Assembly (NCBI GenBank): GCA_964420285.1
Contig: CAYQTE010000103.1
Coordinates: 1 to 12,551 of the forward strand
Direction of reading: 5' to 3'
From: CAYQTE01 sp964420285
Lineage (GTDB): Bacteria; Planctomycetota; Phycisphaerae; Tepidisphaerales; Tepidisphaeraceae
Length of the DNA: 12,551 nucleotides
The notes under the pieces are model-generated. The model saw only the letters and a program-made list of their open reading frames with translations, had not been told where the DNA came from and searched no databases. Numbering within the stretch: the stretch's first letter is position 1; each line of letters opens with the position of its first letter. Positions 1-6,045 of this stretch are shown piece by piece. The position numbers and the translations under genes were made by a program.

Positions 1-133
1 TATATTCGCTATGTGAAATCCGGACAATTCGTCCAGTCCGATAACACCCGGACTTGCCGGGAAATTTGAATCCGCTACCGTGTCCCCGTCCATCGTGGAC
101 CGGTGTGGTGGTCTTTTGGCTGAAGGAGCCCAG
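1..133 (+). promoter_or_regulatory. Leader region of sat with short inverted repeats
   Basis: No gene is visible before sat. The stretch holds three short perfect inverted repeats: GGAC-aattc-GTCC (22-34), CCCGG-acttg-CCGGG (47-61) and GTCCA-tcg-TGGAC (88-100). A strong ribosome binding site, AAGGAG at 123-128, sits 5 bases before the ATG at 134. I see no convincing -35/-10 pair. The hairpins could form part of an untranslated leader or be the terminator of a gene to the left. The arms are short, so chance formation in GC-rich DNA is possible. Confidence 0.35.
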
Positions 134-1297
134 ATGTCGTTGATCAGTGCGCACGGCGGAAAACTTGTGAATCGAATGCTCGACCCATCGGGCGCCAAGG
201 CGGCCGAATCGGCGGCCAAGTCGATGCCGGCGATCCAATTGTCACCCCGCGAGGCTTGCGATCTGGAGATGATCGCAACCGGCGCGTTTTCGCCGCTGGA
301 GGGGTTCATGGACGAGGCGGACTTCCTTCGCGTGTGCCGCGACATCCGCCTGGCCAACGGAACGGTTTGGCCGATCCCGGTGATCCTCTCGCCGGCCGAT
401 GATGTGGCGGCCAGGGTGAAGGTGGGCGATTCCGTGGCATTGAACGACGAGAAGGGCCGGCTGCTGGGCGTGATGAAGATCTCCAGCAAATATGCGCACG
501 ACAAGGCGCTGGAGATTCCAAATGTTTACGCGACGACGGACGCGGCCCATCCCGGCGTGGCCGAGACCATGGCGCAGGGGAACTGGTGCCTCGGCGGTCG
601 GATCGACGTGATCAACGCCAATTACGAGCCGGAGTTTCCCGAATATCGGCTGTCGCCGGCCCAGACGCGCGAGGCGTTCGCGTCGCGCGGCTGGCAGACG
701 GTGGCGGCGTTTCAGACCCGAAACCCGATCCATCGCAGCCACGAATATCTCACCAAGTGCGCACTGGAAATGACCGATGGATTGCTGATTCATCCGCTGG
801 TGGGCAAGACCAAGAGCGACGACATTCCGGCCGACGTGCGCATGAAATGCTATCGCGTGCTGATCGACAATTATTACAACAAGGACCGGACGATGCTGAG
901 CGTGATGCCGCTGGCGATGCGCTACGCCGGCCCGCGCGAGGCGATCCTCCACGCGCTGATCCGTAAGAATTACGGCGTGACGCACTTCATCGTCGGCCGC
1001 GATCACGCGGGTGTGGGGAATTATTACGGCACGTACGATGCGCAGAAGATTTTCGACAAGTTTGACGTGCCCAGGGAAATCGGGATTACGCCCCTGAAAT
1101 TCGAGAACACGTTCTATTGCAAAAAGACGCAGGGCATGGCCAGCAGCAAGACCACCAATTCCGCCAAGGAAGACCAGGTTTTCCTCAGCGGGACAAAAGT
1201 CCGCGACATGCTCAAAGCGGGCCAGCGGCCGCCCGCGGAATTCAGCCGGCCGGAAGTGGCGGATATTTTGATTCAGTGGGCGCAGTCGCCCAAGTGA
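134..1297 (+). CDS. sat: Sulfate adenylyltransferase (ATP sulfurylase)
   Basis: This enzyme joins sulfate and ATP to give adenosine 5'-phosphosulfate (APS) and pyrophosphate, the first step of sulfate assimilation, in the cytoplasm. The 387-aa product has an N-terminal PUA-like domain (about 1-150) and a catalytic nucleotidyltransferase domain. The ATP/sulfate-binding signature QTRNPIHRSH is at 194-203, the second conserved loop GRDHAG at 288-293, and SGTKVR at 352-357. This is the single-chain Sat type; no APS kinase domain is fused and no cysDN gene is nearby. An in-frame ATG at position 80 exists, but the ATG at 134 is preferred because AAGGAG lies 5 bases before it and the family N-terminus begins about there. 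No other sulfur gene is in the window, so pathway partners must lie elsewhere. The family call is very secure; an assimilatory role is inferred. Confidence 0.95.
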   Translation: MSLISAHGGKLVNRMLDPSGAKAAESAAKSMPAIQLSPREACDLEMIATGAFSPLEGFMDEADFLRVCRDIRLANGTVWPIPVILSPADDVAARVKVGDSVALNDEKGRLLGVMKISSKYAHDKALEIPNVYATTDAAHPGVAETMAQGNWCLGGRIDVINANYEPEFPEYRLSPAQTREAFASRGWQTVAAFQTRNPIHRSHEYLTKCALEMTDGLLIHPLVGKTKSDDIPADVRMKCYRVLIDNYYNKDRTMLSVMPLAMRYAGPREAILHALIRKNYGVTHFIVGRDHAGVGNYYGTYDAQKIFDKFDVPREIGITPLKFENTFYCKKTQGMASSKTTNSAKEDQVFLSGTKVRDMLKAGQRPPAEFSRPEVADILIQWAQSPK

Positions 1298-1347
1298 ATG
1301 GACTGCGGTCCGTATCCGAGACGCCGGGAACGTGGTATAGTTCTTCT

Positions 1348-1566
1348 ATGAAATCGAACCAAAGTCCTTTCACGGTTCTGGTTGAACGCGATGAAGAGGG
1401 GTATCTCGTCGCTACGGTTCCAGAGCTCAGGGGCTGCCACACGCAGGCTAAGTCGCTGGACGTGCTCATGCGGCGAGTGCGAGAGGCCATTCTGCTCTGT
1501 CTGAATGATGCGCCCAGAAATCCACGGCGGCAATTCGTCGCGATCCAGCAAGTTCAGGTGCCGTGA
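1348..1566 (+). CDS. hicB: HicB-family antitoxin, short form
   Basis: The 72-aa product matches the HicB antitoxin core, a partial RNase H-like fold that binds and blocks the HicA toxin. The pattern is an N-terminal strand (FTVLVERD, 8-15), then EEGYLVATVPELRGCHTQ (16-33) and a helix with REAI near 45-48. It ends soon after that helix and has no C-terminal helix-turn-helix or ribbon-helix-helix DNA-binding domain, so self-repression of the operon, known for longer HicB proteins, is doubtful. The gene begins 50 bases after sat. Its stop TGA overlaps the hicA start (TGATG), which indicates translational coupling. The order is antitoxin then toxin, the reverse of the classical hicAB arrangement, though hicBA orders are known. 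TATAGT at 1336-1341 resembles a -10 box but lies only 6 bases before the ATG. Confidence 0.88.
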   Translation: MKSNQSPFTVLVERDEEGYLVATVPELRGCHTQAKSLDVLMRRVREAILLCLNDAPRNPRRQFVAIQQVQVP

Positions 1567-1790
1567 TGCCCCGCCGAAAGCGAGTCACCGGGAAAGAACT
1601 CATCAAGGCTTTAGAGCGATTGGGCTTCGAGGTCATTCGCGTGCATGGCAGTCATCACCGCGTTCGTCATCCAGACGGCCGGGTCACAACCGTCCCCGTC
1701 CACGCCGGTGAAGTGATCGGTCCGGGACTCTTGGGGCAAATCCTGCGAGACTGCGATTTGTCTGATGAGAACTTGGATCAACTCCTCTAG
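1566..1790 (+). CDS. hicA: HicA-family toxin (mRNA interferase)
   Basis: The 74-aa product is a HicA/YcfA-type toxin with a dsRNA-binding-like fold, which cleaves or blocks mRNA until bound by HicB. It shows the family order: basic N-terminus MPRRKRVTGKEL, helix ELIKALERLGFEV, the catalytic GSHH motif at 28-31 (H30 is the likely active histidine), the strand RHPDGRVTTVPVH, and the C-terminal helix with GLLGQILRD. All key residues are present, so it looks intact. A GTG at 1563 is in frame directly before, but the ATG at 1566 overlapping the hicB stop is the natural coupled start. The TAG stop (1788-1790) shares four bases, CTAG, with the stop of the converging minus-strand pseudogene. Toxin activity is inferred from family membership. 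Confidence 0.9.
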   Translation: MPRRKRVTGKELIKALERLGFEVIRVHGSHHRVRHPDGRVTTVPVHAGEVIGPGLLGQILRDCDLSDENLDQLL

Positions 1791-2197
1791 AGCGGTTCGA
1801 AAATCGCATTGATTGCGTCCGCATCCAAGGCTTGCAGCGCTGCCCATTCTTCGCGGAGCAGGGCCGCGAACCACAATCCGTCAGTTCCGCGGCTGCTGGT
1901 CAAGAAACGGAATTCGATCGATTGGGGAAGGACCGCCTGAACCGCCGCGATCACTTTTGCAAAATCATCATCTTCGCTCGGAGCGTATTTTACGGCCCGG
2001 GTCTTGCCATCGCCCATCGCTCCGGGAAGTTCCAGTCCCCGGCCGTAGTATTCGCCGCATTCCTTGTCGAACCGGATAATGACCTGCTATCGGCGCGACA
2101 GATCGCGAGCCTTCCGGAGGACGGCCGGGTCAAATGGGCGATCGAGCCGGTTTCTACGGCTCTTGGCAACGGGTTTTCGCCTCTTTGAAATGAACAT
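1787..2197 (-). pseudogene. Broken HicB-like antitoxin gene with internal TAG and unrelated tail
   Basis: Reading from ATG at 2197 gives one frame to the stop at 1787, interrupted only by TAG at 2089-2087 (codon 37). Before it are 36 residues, starting MFISKRRKPVAKSRR and containing FDPAVLRKARDL. After it the frame continues QVIIRFDKECGEYYGRGLELPGAMGDGKT, which matches the HicB core with its GDGKT turn. The family normally has a tyrosine just before QV, so TAC or TAT changed to TAG is the simplest explanation. After GDGKT the expected helix is missing and is replaced by about 70 residues (RAVKYAPSEDDDF to NAIFEPL) that I do not recognise. A GAGAAGG sequence sits 6 bases before the ATG. A 76-aa product could still start at ATG 2017, but it would lack most of the HicB core. 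I call this a decayed antitoxin fused by deletion to another gene end. Confidence 0.6.
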
Positions 2198-2242
2198 ACT
2201 TGACCTTCTCGCGGCATAGGCACAGGCCGATGTTATCCCAAA

Positions 2243-3904
2243 CTATTTCTCTGCCGGTGGATCCTCATCCTCCGTGGGGGGATTGCTGAGCACGACTGTC
2301 GTGCCGGCCAGGAGGTCGCCAATGCGCTGGCGCAGCGGGGTGCGCCAGGCAACGATGAGCATGATGGGCCATTCGACGATTCTGAGCAGGTTGCGGATGA
2401 TGATCTGGCGCGGGCGGGGCGGCTTGCCGGATTTGTCGACCACGCTCAGGCCGGTCAGGAATTTGCCGATGCTGGCGGAAAAGAACAACTCGCCCAGGAA
2501 CGTGTGCAGGATGTAGACGGCGAAACCGGCCAGGACGCTGTAGACAAATAGCTGGGCGTGGGCGTCATCGCGCACGGCCATGTCGGAACTGGACCACATG
2601 GCGGCGGCCAGAAGCGGCAGGGCGTCGATGAGTCCCGACAGGATGCGCAAACCCAGCGGCGCCAGGGCCAGGCCGGCGCCCGATGCGGTGCGAACCATCG
2701 CCACCGGCTGATTGCGCAAAGCGACCAGCGTGGCCATCGTCACCAGGCCGACGAGCGTTACCAGGAACCACGGCGGCAGATTGATGATCGGCTGAACCTC
2801 GGCGGGCTGAATGGCGGCTGACAAACTGACCGGCGTGCCGGTCATGTCGTAGACCTGCTGGTACACCTTGTCATCGCTGAGCCACAGAAGCCGGACGCGA
2901 TCCAGAGCGACGGCGACGGCGCGGGCGGTGGCGGCGGCGGCCGAGCCGGCGTTCTGATCCGTCACCTTCAGCGGAATCGGCGCCGACCAGCTTGGGCCGT
3001 TGATGTACAGCGAACCCGGCCCCTTGTCGGGCGCGGCCCAGAGCATGAGCGAATCGGCGCCACTGAGCAGTTTGAAATAGACGCCGGAATAATCGGGGTT
3101 GATGACGCCGGCCGGATGCCAGGTCAGGTCGGGGGCGAATTGCCAGATGGCAATCGAATGGTCGGCCTGCTGGAAGGCGACGGCGGGAAGAGTGCCGAGC
3201 ATGGCCATCGAGAGATCGGCGTCCGTGGCCAGTGCGGCACCGGGCGGCGGGGGGCCAACTTCGCTCCATTGGCCGCGCTGGAACTTGAACAGCGCAAAAC
3301 GCGGAGAGGCCAGAAGTTGGGCCTGCATGGCCATGCTCAAGGCCGGGTTGAACCCCAAGGGCGATGCGGCCGGGTTGGTCGACGGTTGCGTCGCCGGCGA
3401 CGGCAGCGTTGTCGGGGACAAAGTCTTGCCGACGGCCCAGAGGGTGTCGGCGTCATTGCACATGGCCAGGATGCGGCCGCGGCCGGGAATGTTGTTCGCC
3501 GAGCGGTTGTCGCCGGTGTCGGAGACCAGGGCCCACTGGCCGTCCTCCATGAGGGCGACGGCATCGGCCATCTGCCCGGAGGCGTCGCTGTCGTCGGGAG
3601 TGACGGCGTTGGATTCGGTGTCGCGGGAGGCATCGTCGGCCAGAGCGACAGCCCGGCCGCTGAGCGGGGCGAGTTCCACCCATTGCTGTTTGGTGTGGGT
3701 GTCGCGCACGAAGACCTGGGTTTGCAACTCGGCCGCGTCCTGCGGGCTGAAGCCGACGATGGCGTACCAGAACGCCAGTCGCGAGCCGTGTGCCAGCAGG
3801 TTGTGGTGATCATCCGGCATCGCGGCGGTGCCGCCGGGCGCGCGCGCCGCGGCCAGAACCAGAATCGCCGCCAGCGGCAGGATTTTACGGGTGAACATCC
3901 GCAT
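2243..3904 (-). CDS. RDD-domain membrane protein with large exported N-terminal region
   Basis: The 553-aa product begins with a signal peptide (MRMFTRKILPLAAILVLAAA, cleavage near residue 25). About 340 residues of predicted extracytoplasmic sequence follow, with repeated short strands such as 'LFKFQRGQWSEV' and 'IAIWQFAPDLTWHP', suggesting a beta-propeller-like or WD-like fold. A proline/threonine-rich linker lies at 162-181. Transmembrane segments are at about 376-396, 412-436, 452-472 and 505-520. The region 416-540 matches the RDD family, with R420 and D427 in the first helix and GDLLAGT at 529-535. RDD proteins are poorly characterised and some are proposed transporters. AAGGTGG about 9 bases before the first ATG supports this start, which overlaps the preceding lipoprotein gene by 20 bases. 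It is the last gene of the minus-strand block. The RDD call is good; the fold of the exported part is a guess. Confidence 0.8.
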   Translation of the reverse strand: MRMFTRKILPLAAILVLAAARAPGGTAAMPDDHHNLLAHGSRLAFWYAIVGFSPQDAAELQTQVFVRDTHTKQQWVELAPLSGRAVALADDASRDTESNAVTPDDSDASGQMADAVALMEDGQWALVSDTGDNRSANNIPGRGRILAMCNDADTLWAVGKTLSPTTLPSPATQPSTNPAASPLGFNPALSMAMQAQLLASPRFALFKFQRGQWSEVGPPPPGAALATDADLSMAMLGTLPAVAFQQADHSIAIWQFAPDLTWHPAGVINPDYSGVYFKLLSGADSLMLWAAPDKGPGSLYINGPSWSAPIPLKVTDQNAGSAAAATARAVAVALDRVRLLWLSDDKVYQQVYDMTGTPVSLSAAIQPAEVQPIINLPPWFLVTLVGLVTMATLVALRNQPVAMVRTASGAGLALAPLGLRILSGLIDALPLLAAAMWSSSDMAVRDDAHAQLFVYSVLAGFAVYILHTFLGELFFSASIGKFLTGLSVVDKSGKPPRPRQIIIRNLLRIVEWPIMLIVAWRTPLRQRIGDLLAGTTVVLSNPPTEDEDPPAEK

Positions 3905-4841
3905 CGAGTTGCACCACCTTGTTAAGAGCGGGGTCTATCCGAAATCTGAAATTGCCGTCGTTGGGCGCCGCCGGCAGCGATGCGGGGCTGGCACTGTCCC
4001 GGTGCGACAGGGCGGCCTGGCCAAGCTCGAAATCCAGTGTCGAGCCGGAATCCGGGAACAGCAGGTGATATCTTCCGGCCACCGTCGCCGTGGGGTCGCC
4101 CGGATGATCGGCGCCGCTCACCGGAATCGGGTTGAGCAGATCGGCCTTGAGCACGACACGGCCCTTGCCGGCGGAATCGAACAGCAGAACCCGCTGCGGC
4201 TTGAAAGTGGTCATGTCGTACCAGATTTCCCGCTGCGGAATCCACTGGTCGTCCTTCGGAATCGACCACACGATCATGTAAACCCGGGCGTCGTTGTTGA
4301 AGCGCATGATGGGGACGGGCGGCGAAACCAGATCGGCCGGAATCGCGCTCAAGCCGAGAACCTCGCGAACCAGATCGGGTCGAACGGGCAATTGCTGAAC
4401 GCCGGCCTTATCGAGGTTGGCGAACGATCCCCACCACATGGTGCTGGTGGGATCGGGAAAGACTTTCATCCAGTAGCGTTCGGCGTTGGTGCCGATCTGA
4501 AAGATGGGGGTTCCTTCCTTGAGGGCGTCGAGGCGGAAATCACCGCCGGAACGGTACAGCAGCGAGCCGTTGCCGTTGACAAATTGAGAGTGATGCTGCT
4601 CGTCGACGAGCGTCGCCTCGAAGTATTTTACCGTGGCCCAGAGCGTGGGGATTCGCGAGGCGTTGGCGTTGATGTGCGCGACGACCTTGTCGAGCGGTTC
4701 GGTTGGGCCGGTATAAAGTTTCGTCGCGGCCGTTGGGGCGCAGGCGGCCGCGGCGGCCAACAGGGCGATGGCCAGCAGCCGGCGCGCGGCCCGGCCGCGT
4801 GTCATCAGGGGGCAATAATCGGCCAGGCGGTTGAGCCGCAC
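3885..4841 (-). CDS. Putative LolA-like lipoprotein, planctomycete type
   Basis: The 318-aa product has an arginine-rich N-terminus and a hydrophobic segment ending LLAAAAACAPT, a weak lipobox with the cysteine at 34, so it is probably an exported lipoprotein. The mature part starts with KVVAHINANASRIPTLWATVKYFEA and continues with amphipathic strands (GNGSLLYR, RLDALKEG, IFQIGTNAERYWMKVFP). This resembles the half-barrel of outer-membrane lipoprotein carrier or sorting proteins (LolA/DUF4292-like). The start is uncertain. GTG at 4841 has AGGAGG 11 bases upstream, whereas ATG at 4805 gives a more typical signal peptide (MTRGRAARRLLAIALL) but no Shine-Dalgarno sequence. It follows the 164-aa gene by 30 bases and overlaps the RDD gene by 20 bases, implying coupled expression. 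Its specific role is unknown. Confidence 0.7.
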   Translation of the reverse strand: MRLNRLADYCPLMTRGRAARRLLAIALLAAAAACAPTAATKLYTGPTEPLDKVVAHINANASRIPTLWATVKYFEATLVDEQHHSQFVNGNGSLLYRSGGDFRLDALKEGTPIFQIGTNAERYWMKVFPDPTSTMWWGSFANLDKAGVQQLPVRPDLVREVLGLSAIPADLVSPPVPIMRFNNDARVYMIVWSIPKDDQWIPQREIWYDMTTFKPQRVLLFDSAGKGRVVLKADLLNPIPVSGADHPGDPTATVAGRYHLLFPDSGSTLDFELGQAALSHRDSASPASLPAAPNDGNFRFRIDPALNKVVQLDADVHP

Positions 4842-4871
4842 GTTGACTTCATCCTCCTCGCATAGGTGAGG

Positions 4872-5366
4872 TTATATCCCCTGGGCAAGGATTTGGCCAA
4901 GTTGGGCGGTGAGTTCGGCGATTTGCGTCTCGCCCAGATGCGGATCGACCAGGTCGATGGTGGATGTGCGGCCCTTGAGCTGCACGACCCAGAGATCGCG
5001 ATCCGCCTGGCGAGTTCGCGTGTTGCAGACCAGCAGCCGCTTTCGCAGCAGGATCAAACCCAGGACAAATCGAAAGCCCAGTTTGCCCGCGTCGGTTGTG
5101 TCGGCGAGTTGCTCGAAGATATCGACCAGCAGATTGTCGTCGATCAGCACACGCGGCTTGGCGGCGGCGGGGCGATGAACGGCCTGCCAGTAGGCCAGCA
5201 GATCGGCCTTGTCGAACTTGTCCCAGCATTCGCTCGTGACGTTGATGCGCTCCAGGCCGGTGGGAGTCTGCCGGACGGCGGCGATAAACTTCTCTTCCGG
5301 CGCCAGATCACGGCCGGAGACGGCGCATTTCCCGGTCGCGGGCTTGATCGTGAGCGTGGTGGACAT
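4872..5366 (-). CDS. Conserved hypothetical protein with C-x2-SGR motif
   Basis: The 164-aa product has no signal peptide or membrane span. It starts with a small possible metal- or zinc-ribbon-like motif (KCAVSGRDLAPEEKF, 13-27, with a second cysteine in SECWDKFD, 46-53), then WQAVHRP, a helical middle (DDNLLVDIFEQL, 76-87) and FRFVLGLILLRKRLL (98-112), and a tail with WVVQL and a DPHLGETQIAEL helix. I recall similar proteins of this length in many planctomycete genomes, often beside the lipoprotein found here, but no function is known to me. GGAGG lies 9 bases before the ATG. It sits 38 bases after the cyclodeaminase gene and 30 bases before the lipoprotein gene, inside the co-directional block. 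A regulatory or assembly partner of the lipoprotein is possible but unproven. Confidence 0.72.
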   Translation of the reverse strand: MSTTLTIKPATGKCAVSGRDLAPEEKFIAAVRQTPTGLERINVTSECWDKFDKADLLAYWQAVHRPAAAKPRVLIDDNLLVDIFEQLADTTDAGKLGFRFVLGLILLRKRLLVCNTRTRQADRDLWVVQLKGRTSTIDLVDPHLGETQIAELTAQLGQILAQGI

Positions 5367-5404
5367 GTTGGAAATCCTCCGTGAAAAAATAGTCGGCGCG
5401 TCGA

Positions 5405-6034
5405 TCAGGCCCCGGCGGCGATTCGGCGTTGGAATTTGGGCTCAAAGGACCGGATGGCCGCTCGGGCGTGGTTGAGCAACTGATTGGCATTGGCCTCGAT
5501 GCCGGCGCGTTCGGTCGGATCGGTCACCATGGGGAGATTGGCGCGAATGTTGTGAACGGCGCAGCGGACCGTGGCGATTGCCAGATCGGCGCAGACCGCC
5601 AGGTCGGACAGCAGCCGGATATTGCCCACCTCGGCGACCGAGTCGGCGATATTGAGCACGGCAAGTGCGGCGGCGGCGACGGATTGGGGGATGCGAATGC
5701 TGGCCAGGAGCCCGGCGGCAAGTCGGGTTTCGCGGTCGGGATCGGTCTTGGGGAGCTTGCCGGATTCGCTCATGGCCGTGAACGCAAGTTGATCCTCCAG
5801 CATAAGCTGCAGGAAGAGGTGTCTTGCCCGGCCGAGCTGATCCAGAGCCGCGCGCAGGCGTGTTTCGTGATCGGCGACGGCCGGCTTGCCGACGGTGTAT
5901 TGGAGCACCATTTCGCCCATGGACGAGGCCAGTGCGCCAACCAGGGCGGCAACCGATCCGCCGCCGGGAACGGGCTGTCTGGCGGCGGCGGCGGCGGCGA
6001 ACGCATCGATCGTGGTATTTTGGTCGTAGGTCAT
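5405..6034 (-). CDS. Cyclodeaminase/cyclohydrolase (FTCD-C) family protein
   Basis: The 209-aa product is a stand-alone version of the C-terminal domain of formimidoyltransferase-cyclodeaminase. In that family it removes ammonia from 5-formimino-tetrahydrofolate to give 5,10-methenyl-tetrahydrofolate, or acts as a methenyl-THF cyclohydrolase. The diagnostic glycine-rich loop PVPGGGSVAALVGAL is at 21-35, a conserved aspartate follows at 81 (EDQLAFTAM), and the second motif GNIRLLSDLAV is at 137-147, followed by the HNIRANL segment. The length fits the all-helical family, about 200 residues. No formimidoyltransferase or histidine-degradation gene is nearby, so the substrate is uncertain; one-carbon folate chemistry in the cytoplasm is inferred. 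The gene starts 11 bases after the peptidase stop, with only a weak ribosome site. It is the only clear metabolic enzyme in an otherwise envelope-like block. Confidence 0.85.
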   Translation of the reverse strand: MTYDQNTTIDAFAAAAAARQPVPGGGSVAALVGALASSMGEMVLQYTVGKPAVADHETRLRAALDQLGRARHLFLQLMLEDQLAFTAMSESGKLPKTDPDRETRLAAGLLASIRIPQSVAAAALAVLNIADSVAEVGNIRLLSDLAVCADLAIATVRCAVHNIRANLPMVTDPTERAGIEANANQLLNHARAAIRSFEPKFQRRIAAGA

Positions 6035-6045
6035 TGTGATGACGG

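Noticed and set aside
242..1006. 254-codon minus-strand frame inside sat
   Set aside because: Histidine- and arginine-rich shadow of the well-supported sat gene.
1336..1341. TATAGT as a -10 promoter box for hicB
   Set aside because: It lies 6 bases from the start codon with no matching -35 element, so it would need a leaderless transcript.
2198..2242. Possible short minus-strand reading frame with CLCREKVKYVHFKE upstream of the HicB relic
   Set aside because: It has no start codon and overlaps the relic in another frame; it is too short to assign.
3116..3925. 269-codon + strand frame opposite the RDD gene
   Set aside because: Compositionally biased antisense shadow; the minus strand has a signal peptide and an RDD domain.
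3828..4865. 345-codon + strand frame opposite the lipoprotein gene
   Set aside because: No motif, and it spans two minus-strand genes and their junction.
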